A stretch of DNA of 64,000 nucleotides, from the NCBI GenBank assembly GCA_006386115.1, contig VFIW01000010.1, forward strand, positions 1-64,000. Direction: 5' to 3'. Below the pieces are notes generated by a model. It did no database searches. It saw only the letters and a list, made by a program, of their open reading frames with translations, and was not told the DNA's origin. Numbering within the stretch: position 1 is the stretch's first letter; each line of letters starts with the position of its first letter. The stretch comes from Globisporangium splendens (lineage: Eukaryota > Oomycota > Peronosporomycetes > Pythiales > Pythiaceae). The translations under genes and the position numbers were made by a program. This document shows positions 50,104-57,796 of the stretch, piece after piece.

Positions 50104-51147
50104 ATGGAAGGGATTGAGACGCCGATGGGCTCGATGCCTGGAGAGACCGTGGAGCTGACGAATGAGCATTTTCCTCATTTGTCGAGCCACGAGTGGGCAG
50201 CCCTCGAGCGTATGCGAGCGGTCATCGGTGAGGCGGCTGTGATCAGTTTGCTGAGATCAGCGTCACCGGATGAGCAGAGGAACGCGGCTACGAGCTTCAT
50301 GCATCACGAGATCATGAACTCTCATCGACAGCCCGCAACTCCTGTCACGACGATGAGAGTGGCACCTCTGAAGCTCGATGTATCTCCGTACCGTGGCGGA
50401 GAGAACGAACCTCTAGCGAGATGGTTCGTTGAGTTGGATGCAGCGATCACTGCAAGACAACTACGGGACCCAATGCAGCAAGTGTTGTTTGCGATGTCAA
50501 ACCTTGCGGGTCGAGCGAAGAGTTGGGCGTATGGGAAGCGATTGGCGGAGCCACATTGCTTCTACGACCTGGACGACTTCAAGCGAGAGCTGAAGAAGGC
50601 TTTTGAACCTCCGCAGAGCGAATTTCGGGCTCGCGCTGAGTTCTTAAAGCTTCGTCAGGGTAAATACGACCTACACTCGTACGCTCAACGAGCACGATAC
50701 CTCGTGTCAAGTATCGTGAATGAGCCGATTGATGCCTCAACGCAAGTTGTGACATTCATGGCAGGGCTCAATGATGATCCAATTCGGAACCAGCTGTTCC
50801 GCGAGTACCCCAAGACGCTGGATGAAGCCATCGAGCGAGCGATGCAAGAAGAATTCAGCATCAAGCAAGCCAAGTTCAACGGTTTCGGCCCTCGCCCTGT
50901 TCGACAACACGCAGTCACACACGACGGTCCAGAACCGATGGACATCTCGTATGCCGATGCGACTACAAGCAGATACCCACGCAATGACGGGAAGTGTTTC
51001 CGTTGTGGCAAGCCCGGTCACATCGCAAGAAATTGCAAGGTGTCCTTGCCAAGCCAGCAAGCGACACACGGTTCGCAATCGAATCGACCAGGCAGAGGCC
51101 GGCGATTCGAGCGTTCCCAACAGCCAAAAAACGGGAACGACCAGTAG
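50104..51147 (+). CDS. G4 gag (347 aa)
   Basis: Starts MEGIETPMGS about 108 bp after the LTR. It has a Gypsy-type capsid region (HLSSHEWAALERMRAVIGEA, LKLDVSPYRGGENEPLARW, GRAKSWAYGKR, FEPPQSEFRARAEFLKLRQG) and a single CCHC knuckle (CFRCGKPGHIARNC, about residue 297), then a basic tail. It ends at TAG 51145-51147, inside the 5' arm of the frameshift hairpin. Expected to form the retrotransposon particle. Intact. Confidence 0.94.
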   Translation: MEGIETPMGSMPGETVELTNEHFPHLSSHEWAALERMRAVIGEAAVISLLRSASPDEQRNAATSFMHHEIMNSHRQPATPVTTMRVAPLKLDVSPYRGGENEPLARWFVELDAAITARQLRDPMQQVLFAMSNLAGRAKSWAYGKRLAEPHCFYDLDDFKRELKKAFEPPQSEFRARAEFLKLRQGKYDLHSYAQRARYLVSSIVNEPIDASTQVVTFMAGLNDDPIRNQLFREYPKTLDEAIERAMQEEFSIKQAKFNGFGPRPVRQHAVTHDGPEPMDISYADATTSRYPRNDGKCFRCGKPGHIARNCKVSLPSQQATHGSQSNRPGRGRRFERSQQPKNGNDQ

Positions 51148-51166
51148 GAGCGGGGCTCCCTACTGG
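51126..51166 (+). promoter_or_regulatory. Predicted -1 ribosomal frameshift site of G4
   Basis: Heptamer A AAA AAC (51126-51132) in the gag frame, an 8-nt spacer, then a hairpin with arms CCAGTAGG (51141-51148) and CCTACTGG (51159-51166) and a G/C-rich 10-nt loop. Spacer and stem fit the established rules for -1 frameshifting. The pol frame is open from before the site, and the gag stop lies in the stem. Confidence 0.82.
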
Positions 51167-54100
51167 GCGAACAAAGAGTTCTGTGAATGTCGTGGAAGCG
51201 CAGAACTCTTGCCCCGGTGTGCGCAATGCACATGAAGTTTCCGCGAACAGATGTGAGCGTGTCGAGCAAGAGCCAGCCTTGATAGTCCACAAGGTTAAGG
51301 TAGATGGTTACTCAGAACCTCTACGGGCTCTTGTAGACACTGGTGCGTCGAACAATTTTGTCCGCACACAAGTGGTGAGAAGGCAAGGTTTGGACCTGCC
51401 TATCTCGAACAAGGAAATGATCGTTCGCTTGGCGAATGGATCGAAAGTGACGATGCCTAAGCGCGTGTTGCGTATGGCAATCGAATGTGATGATTTCCGA
51501 GGCGAAGATGAGTTTATAGCACTCGACCTCGATGACAAGTTTGATCTGATTCTGGGAATGCCCTGGTTGAGAAGGTACCAACCGAGCATTGACTGGAAGA
51601 AGAAGAAGATCAGCGTCGACAAGCAAGTCGACGGAGACCTCAGCTGCCAGGCAGCAAGAGAGGTGATTTGGGCATATACATCTGTTGAAGATGTGTCTAA
51701 TGAGAGTCAGGCGTGCGATGGCCCCTCACACTCAAATGACAAGCCCGTGAAGACCACTGGAGGTGGAGTAGTCAGGCGCCAGAAAAAGACTGCTCCTGTA
51801 GCCAAGAGCGATGAAGAGTTCCGCTCTGGCAGGGTTAAAGAAGACAAGAAGACCGACGAAGAAGAACGAAGATCTGCAAGCGTCCCTGATCAAGACACAA
51901 GAAAGGCAGAAGATGAAGTGAAGAGACAAGAACAAGCCACTTCAAGCGAATATGTGAACGTCGCAGTCTACAATGAAGAAGGTGACAGCCAGATAGTGCG
52001 TCACGTACAAGTGGAAAATCCTCCAAGTGTGGCTCAAGAATTGATTTCCTTGCCGTTGATGAGCAAGAAGACGCTTAAGCGTAGCCTGGCGAAAGGCGAA
52101 ATTTCGCAAATTTGTGCGATCGTCGATGAAGTTGCCGACGATGTCATCAACACTGCGGAAGTGTTAGATGAGAGGACACGGAAGGAGAGGTTTGATGAGC
52201 AGTCGTGGGACGCTCTAAAGACAAACCCCGTGTATGGACTTGTCAAGGAATATGCGGACATATTTCCAGACAAAGTGCCGGACGAATTGCCGCAGGACAG
52301 AGGCATTCGTCACGAGATTGATGTACTTCCGGGAACGAAGTACTGTATCACGAGGCAATGGCCGCTACCGAAGGAACAAGTCGATGCGATCGACGAGTTC
52401 TTCGCGCAGCGACAGAAGGCTGGCCATGTGCGCGAGAGCAAGTCTCCGCACTGCAGTCCCACCTTCTGTGTGAAGAAGGCCACAGGCGGTTGGCGCATTG
52501 TTCACGCATTCAACAAATTGAATGATGCGACCATACCTGCTCAGACCCCAGTTCCACGCAAGGATATGATCCTTGATGGAATGGTTGGCAGCACTGTCTT
52601 TAGCGCGATCGATCTGAAAGACGGGTTCTATCAGATTCGAATGCGTGAGAGCGATGTACCATTTACAGCAGTAAGCACCCCTAGTGGTATGCTGTGGGAA
52701 TGGATGGTGATGCCACAAGGTCTGAAGAACGCACCAGCAACTTTCAACAGAATGGTCACGAATGTACTTCGTCCATTGAGAGAGTTTGCACCGAGCTACT
52801 TTGACGACATATTCGTTCATAGTAAGGCCTCGGAAGGGAAGAAAGATGTCGATGTTCATCTTGAACATCTTCGTCAAGTCTTTCAAGTTATGCGTGAGAA
52901 CAAACTGTACGCTAACTTGAAGAAATGCATCTTCTTCGCCCCCGAGATCCCTATACTCGGTTGCTTTGTTGGCAAGAATGGCGTTCGGGTCGATCCTGAG
53001 AAGGTCAAGTCTATCGACGATTGGCCTATTCCTCAGAACGTCAAACAGCTACGTCAGTGGCTGGGTTTGGCTAACTATTTGCACAAATACACGCGCAACT
53101 ATGCAGCGTTAGTGCAACCCCTCACGAGTCTTTTGAAGAAAGATAATGAGTGGGAATGGCCAGAGGAACATCAGGCAGCGTTTGCCGAAGTAAAGAAGAG
53201 CTTAAGAGAAGCTCCTGTCCTAGCTCTCGCAGACCATGAGAAGCCGTTCCATGCAGTCTGCGATGCGAGCGACTATGCCATCGGGTGTGCACTGATGCAA
53301 CACGATGATGAGGGCAAAGAAAGAGTTGTGTCGTATCAGTCACGACAACTCAGGCCCGCAGAACGGAACTATCCGGTCCATGACAAGGAACTATTGGCCA
53401 TGAAGTATGCATTGGCAAAGTTCCGAGTCTATTTGCTTGGTGAAAAGCAGTTCGCTATTTACACTGATCACGCATCACTGCGGACAGCTGTAAAGACGCC
53501 TCACCTATCGCAAAGAATGGCAAGATGGTTTTCCTTCTTCGCTGAGTACAACTTTGTTGTACATTACAAGCCCGGCAAGTCAAACATTCTTGCCGATGCG
53601 CTGTCAAGACGTCCGGATTATGATCCGAAGAACAAGAGTGACGACACGAACGGAGCGTGCCGACTCTGTGAAGACGTCAACGCGATTGCTGCGGGAGTGA
53701 CAAGCACAATCCAAGAAGAAATCACTGAGGGCTACAAGCAAGACGAAGCATGTCGAGAACTGATCAAGTATTTCAAAAATCCCTCAGATAAGGCACTCCA
53801 AAACCTCCCATCAAGAGCAAGATCGCGTGTTCACCGTTACAGCATGCACAATGAGCTGTTGTGTTATGCGGTTGACGAAGGGGACCCAGCGAGGATCGTT
53901 GTCCCCAACAACGAAGGTCTGCGTCATCGACTCTTGTACGAGTATCATGACGGTCCTTCGAGTGGCCATCTCGGACGTGAGAAAACGTTTCTCAACTTGT
54001 CTCGAGATTACTACTGGCCTCACATGTACAAGTGGGTTCGCAAGTATGTGCGTACTTGCGAAGTGTGCCAAAGAGTTAAGCCATCCGGCTCTACTCGGGC

Positions 54101-55829
54101 CCCACTTCGTTCATTGGCTGTCCCTCAGGACAGTTGGAAGTCTGTGAGTATGGATTTCATATTCGGACTTCCAAGAGACAAACACGGACGCAATGGCATC
54201 CTTGTGTTTGTGGACCGATTCAGCAAGATGGTGCATCTTGCGCCGGTCTCGGATAAGATCTCGGCAGAGATGACTGCGAAAGTCTTTGTAGACGTGGTGT
54301 TCCGTCTACATGGTCTGCCCTCGGAGATCGTATCAGACCGTGACACTCGGTTTACGTCTAGGTTTTGGCGAACTCTGTTTGGCATTTTGGATACAAAACT
54401 ATCCATGTCAACAGCAGCACACCCAGAGACAGACGGTCAAACTGAACGAGTGAATCGTGTCCTTGAAGACGTGTTGCGCAGTTATGCGACGTCTTTCAAA
54501 GAGTGGAGTGAGTTTCTCCCTCTTGCCGAGTTTGCGTTGAACAACTCCACGCATGTCTCGACAGGTCATACCCCGTTCTATGTGAACTACGGACTCCACC
54601 CGAGAGTGCCAGCGTCACTAGTGGGAGAGGTTTCTACCTTAAGTGGGGGAGAGACTATGGCTAAGGAGCCACAGTCGGATCTGAATGCTGTCACAGAGTT
54701 AAAAGCGAATTTTGACTCGATGAAACCTCTAGACGACATGACAAGTCGTGAGGAACAGCAAGTCGATGACTTTATTGTGAGGAGACAAGCCGTTGTGAGG
54801 TTTGTTCGAGACGCAATTGCAAAGGCTCAGGATCTGCAAAAGGAACAAGCAGATAGGAGCGGAAGGAAGAACAAGCAAGTATATAAGATCAATGATCTTG
54901 TATTACTTAGCACGGCTAATCTACCTGAACACGCAGTGTCTAACTTGGGGAGTTCGAAACTTCTGCCAAGATATATTGGACCGTTCAGGGTAGTTAAATG
55001 CAATGGTGATGCCTACACACTAGACATTCCTAAACGCATGCGACTACACCCTACGTTCTACGTAGGTAGACTAAAGCCTTACCTTCCAAGTGGGTCAGCG
55101 AACCCTACAGAGCCTTTGGCAGACGATCAAGTCGATCCTGAAGTCGCTCCACCAGCTCGCGAAGAGTCTGTAACTCATCGTCATGGAGCTTCTTCTCGGC
55201 ATAAAGGCGCTGAAGCACATCAAAGGACTCGTCCTTTATTGTCTCCAACGCGAGAAGGCGACCATGATACTCCTTCCGAAGTATCTCAAGAGAAGTCCCT
55301 GCCTCTTCCACAGAGCGCAGTAGACGTTCGTGATACGCATCACGAGCTTTCTCAGCCTTCTGGAGTCGTTCAAGCTCGGCTTGAATCTTCTCGAACCTCT
55401 GTTCGAAATGTGACTCCATTGCCGAACGCTGGGCAAGACCATCGAAGAGCAAGTCGATCTTCGACTCCTGCTCCTTCAACCGGTCTTCGAGGCTTTCGCA
55501 CCGGTCTTCGAGTACCGCGTTGCGAACTTCAAGAGCCTCGATCTGAGCGCGGTGAGCACTCTCCCACTTCCAGAGTCGCTCAATCGTTTTCGCGTTCAGC
55601 CCCACCTCCTCTGATCGATCATCAGGGAGAGCGTCGTTGGATCGTTGAGTCGATAGTCGATCACGAGGATCGATCGACTCGTCGTCGAGGAGAGAAGTCG
55701 TTGAACCGTCAACGCTTCTACAGAGTACGGTGGCTTGGCTATCCGCCGGACTCGGACACGTGGGAACCTCGAGAGACTCTTCAGTCTGATGTTCCCGACG
55801 TGGTTCACAGTTACGAACAGAGCTTGTAG
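51132..55829 (+). CDS. G4 pol: protease, RT, RNase H, integrase, chromodomain
   Basis: A 1565-aa frame entered by the -1 shift; the same frame is open back to 50994. Protease Asp69 (LVDTGASNNFV), RT with SYFDDIFVHS (Asp558-559), RNase H (DASDYAIGCALM, YTDHASLRTAV, ILADALSRRPDY), integrase finger (SGHLGREKTF ... CEVCQRVK), catalytic D1008, D1069 and E1105 with the D,D(35)E spacing, the GPF segment (LLPRYIGPFRVV), a disordered linker and a chromodomain (FYRVRWLGYPPDSDTWEP). Chromodomain Gypsy integrases usually steer insertion to marked chromatin. No disabling change was seen. The last 725 bp lie opposite the antisense ORF. Confidence 0.95.
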   Translation, partial: RERPVGAGLPTGRTKSSVNVVEAQNSCPGVRNAHEVSANRCERVEQEPALIVHKVKVDGYSEPLRALVDTGASNNFVRTQVVRRQGLDLPISNKEMIVRLANGSKVTMPKRVLRMAIECDDFRGEDEFIALDLDDKFDLILGMPWLRRYQPSIDWKKKKISVDKQVDGDLSCQAAREVIWAYTSVEDVSNESQACDGPSHSNDKPVKTTGGGVVRRQKKTAPVAKSDEEFRSGRVKEDKKTDEEERRSASVPDQDTRKAEDEVKRQEQATSSEYVNVAVYNEEGDSQIVRHVQVENPPSVAQELISLPLMSKKTLKRSLAKGEISQICAIVDEVADDVINTAEVLDERTRKERFDEQSWDALKTNPVYGLVKEYADIFPDKVPDELPQDRGIRHEIDVLPGTKYCITRQWPLPKEQVDAIDEFFAQRQKAGHVRESKSPHCSPTFCVKKATGGWRIVHAFNKLNDATIPAQTPVPRKDMILDGMVGSTVFSAIDLKDGFYQIRMRESDVPFTAVSTPSGMLWEWMVMPQGLKNAPATFNRMVTNVLRPLREFAPSYFDDIFVHSKASEGKKDVDVHLEHLRQVFQVMRENKLYANLKKCIFFAPEIPILGCFVGKNGVRVDPEKVKSIDDWPIPQNVKQLRQWLGLANYLHKYTRNYAALVQPLTSLLKKDNEWEWPEEHQAAFAEVKKSLREAPVLALADHEKPFHAVCDASDYAIGCALMQHDDEGKERVVSYQSRQLRPAERNYPVHDKELLAMKYALAKFRVYLLGEKQFAIYTDHASLRTAVKTPHLSQRMARWFSFFAEYNFVVHYKPGKSNILADALSRRPDYDPKNKSDDTNGACRLCEDVNAIAAGVTSTIQEEITEGYKQDEACRELIKYFKNPSDKALQNLPSRARSRVHRYSMHNELLCYAVDEGDPARIVVPNNEGLRHRLLYEYHDGPSSGHLGREKTFLNLSRDYYWPHMYKWVRKYVRTCEVCQRVKPSGSTRAPLRSLAVPQDSWKSVSMDFIFGLPRDKHGRNGILVFVDRFSKMVHLAPVSDKISAEMTAKVFVDVVFRLHGLPSEIVSDRDTRFTSRFWRTLFGILDTKLSMSTAAHPETDGQTERVNRVLEDVLRSYATSFKEWSEFLPLAEFALNNSTHVSTGHTPFYVNYGLHPRVPASLVGEVSTLSGGETMAKEPQSDLNAVTELKANFDSMKPLDDMTSREEQQVDDFIVRRQAVVRFVRDAIAKAQDLQKEQADRSGRKNKQVYKINDLVLLSTANLPEHAVSNLGSSKLLPRYIGPFRVVKCNGDAYTLDIPKRMRLHPTFYVGRLKPYLPSGSANPTEPLADDQVDPEVAPPAREESVTHRHGASSRHKGAEAHQRTRPLLSPTREGDHDTPSEVSQEKSLPLPQSAVDVRDTHHELSQPSGVVQARLESSRTSVRNVTPLPNAGQDHRRASRSSTPAPSTGLRGFRTGLRVPRCELQEPRSERGEHSPTSRVAQSFSRSAPPPLIDHQGERRWIVESIVDHEDRSTRRRGEKSLNRQRFYRVRWLGYPPDSDTWEPRETLQSDVPDVVHSYEQSL

Positions 55830-56154
55830 TGCTCTCGCGAGCACTAGAACGACGAGAGCCAAGCTCTTTATGGTCGTTCTCGAGCGTGCCTCCTAGGTTC
55901 CCTAGCAAACGCTCGACAAGATTCTCGTTCTCGAGTCGGACAAACGTCTTCCACGACTCGAGCTTCGCTGTGCTGGACTGGCCAGGATCGTCGCTGCCGG
56001 ACATCTTGCGCCAGAGGAAGAACAACTCCTTGTAGAACCGACGTCCTCCACGCTTCTTGCGAATAGCGGAGATGTCGTACAAGCCGGGAGTCGTCCGCTG
56101 CCGCTTCGGCTCGGGCCGTTCTTCGCGCTTCACTTGGTCGCTTGATCGCTTCAT
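55105..56154 (-). CDS. Antisense ORF of G4 (349 aa, coiled coil)
   Basis: Starts MKRSSDQVKREE at 56154, 77 bp inside the 3' LTR. It keeps the plan of G2 and G3 at much lower identity: an NLS-like EPKRQRTTP, FYKELFFLWRK, SWKTFVRLENENLVERLL, a Ser-rich middle, then a coiled coil (IERLWKWESAHRAQIEALE, LQDRLDRLPK). Length differences from G2 are whole codons. It overlaps pol by 725 bp in the same phase. Conservation in the 325 bp beyond pol, where pol imposes no constraint, argues that the protein is made. Function unknown. Confidence 0.68.
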   Translation of the reverse strand: MKRSSDQVKREERPEPKRQRTTPGLYDISAIRKKRGGRRFYKELFFLWRKMSGSDDPGQSSTAKLESWKTFVRLENENLVERLLGNLGGTLENDHKELGSRRSSARESTTSSVRNCEPRREHQTEESLEVPTCPSPADSQATVLCRSVDGSTTSLLDDESIDPRDRLSTQRSNDALPDDRSEEVGLNAKTIERLWKWESAHRAQIEALEVRNAVLEDRCESLEDRLKEQESKIDLLFDGLAQRSAMESHFEQRFEKIQAELERLQKAEKARDAYHERLLRSVEEAGTSLEILRKEYHGRLLALETIKDESFDVLQRLYAEKKLHDDELQTLRELVERLQDRLDRLPKAL

Positions 56155-56230
56155 GGTCAATTGGAAAGTGAGAGCGGGTGCCTCTTCCGAAAGAAGTAAA
56201 GTCCGTGATGGAACTTTAAGGGAGGGATGA

Positions 56231-56839
56231 TGTAATGGGCTAAGGCTGCCATTACATGCAAGGTGGCTCTTTGTGTGTGTCACACACCACCTTGTGGAAG
56301 TGCATTGTGGGTGCGAAGATATTGGGTGAAACACATAAAAGTGATCCCCACATGCACAGGTGACGTCATCGTCTGACGTCGGAGCAATCTGTGTCTGAGT
56401 TGAGTGTTGGTCCCTCGCAATCATTGAGATTCGGCGTGATTACGCACAACAGTACTCTAGACACGTGAGTGATGGTTCCTACTTGGGAAACTGCACTGGT
56501 GATGAGACCGACGTGTGTCTGCCACCTAAAGTGAGTGGCTGTAGCCAATCACTTTGCAGGGAACTTTCCACGGGACTTCAAGTTCAAGTTTCTCGAAGAT
56601 CCCCTGGGTTCAACCTCAGTGTACCCAAGGTTTCATATATCAGATTCATAGGTTTATTTCTGCATGTTTAGGTTTTATGCATAAAACCTCTAGGAGCCCT
56701 AGTGGTGTTTTACATGTAGTGTCAGGAACCATAAGCTCATTTCAATTCAGTTGCATTTTTGCCAAGTTCCTCTCAAGTCTTCCTCTTCAAGCGCAAGCGT
56801 GCGTGCCGTGTTTGAGGCTGTCTCGGATAGCCTCTTACA
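56231..56839 (+). repeat. 3' LTR of G4 (type B, 609 bp)
   Basis: Preceded by AAGGGAGGGATGA. It differs from the 5' LTR at about 20 or more positions. Its middle (about 56465-56600) reads like type A (GCCACCTAAAGTGAGTGG, CTTTGCAGGGAA) and its ends like type B, so it looks mosaic. Its last base adjoins the CRN gene. Confidence 0.93.
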
Positions 56840-57522
56840 GACGAGGATGCTCCTCATATCGCGATACTCAGAAGATTCGCTGAGCCATCCATCCAGCAGC
56901 ACTGACGCGACCTGCTTGTCTTCGAGCTGCCAAAAGATCTTCCCCGTCTTGTTTCATCCGCCCAGCGTTTTCACGAACTCCCAGATACGCGGAATTTCGT
57001 GCATAATCCCAGTTTCCCTCCACCAACGAAGTGCATTCGTCGGTGAACGGTTGTGGATCAGGTAGCGCAGTTGTCGGTGGCATGAATGATCACTCGTCAA
57101 CGAAAGAGGTCCGACACAGCTTGACCGGCTGTACGAGGTGGCGGAAGCTTCACCAAGATGTGTATTTTCCCTGGCGCTAGCGACTTGAGGTCGTCTTCAC
57201 CGAGCGAATCTTTGATCGTCCACGTTGCGTCCATCTGCTCAGCGATGATCTTCGCTTCGATGGAAGCATCCACATGTCCATTTCTCAGTTGTACGACAGC
57301 CTCGTCGCCACTTCTCAGCCACGCGTTGTCCTTCCTCGCGAGATAGAGCTCTATTTCACGGACAACAGACCTCTCCGCTTCCACAATCTTTAAGTCATGA
57401 ACCAAGTCATTCTCGTCAACTTGAACGGAGAACGCGACAGCTTTCATTCCTACTAAAGCGTAAGCAGATTCACCATGTTGCAGCTTGTCCGAAAGCTGGA
57501 GAATGAGAGAACGAGCATTCAT
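56840..57522 (-). pseudogene. Crinkler (CRN) effector gene, truncated by the G4 LTR
   Basis: An open frame of 141 aa (57522-57097) has the CRN N-terminal header: AFSVQVDEN (residues 30-38), ELYLARKDNAWL (58-69, the LYLAR variant of LxLFLAK with its WL) and HILVKLP (121-127), the usual end of the header. CRN proteins are oomycete effectors that enter the host cell and often act in its nucleus; many cause cell death. After the header the frame stops at 57097. Further CRN-like coding sequence continues in another frame with an internal TGA near 56957 and is cut by the retrotransposon LTR at 56839. I found no signal peptide; CRN headers often lack a clear one. The gene is broken by at least a frameshift, a stop and the truncation. 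Confidence 0.85.
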
Positions 57523-57796
57523 TTCGCATTGGCCATTTCGTTCAGGTCTGTTGCTCTCAATCGAAACACATCAATCAAGTCAGAGGGACTTGAAATGTTC
57601 CTCTCCCAATAATATGAAATGGCACAATATATTGTACAGCAATTGGTGGATTCTATTACGTACCATCAGCATTCTTTTCAAAATACTCAAATTGGTCCTA
57701 ATTTATCGTGGCACTAAGTGGCACACAGCACAAGAGTGATGGTCAAATCTAAAGTAGTTGCAGTTGTTGAAGGACGCTTCAGGAAAAGGACCAAAA
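57523..57796. promoter_or_regulatory. Divergent intergenic region between the CRN gene and the BROMI-like gene
   Basis: These 274 bp separate two start codons on opposite strands. The sequence is A/T-richer than the flanking genes. No clear TATA box or motif could be assigned. It must hold the promoter of the BROMI-like gene and once held that of the CRN gene. Confidence 0.5.

Larger units (their letters stand above)
49387..56839 (+). mobile_element. G4: full-length Ty3/Gypsy (type-B LTR), apparently intact
   Basis: LTRs 49387-49996 and 56231-56839; gag and pol are both open in the expected -1 relation, plus the antisense ORF. It is the best candidate for an autonomous element in the window. 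The flanks do not form a TSD: GAGAG (G5) on the left, GACGA (CRN gene) on the right. The left side is G5 and the right side is single-copy DNA, so one side has been exchanged by recombination. Confidence 0.95.
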
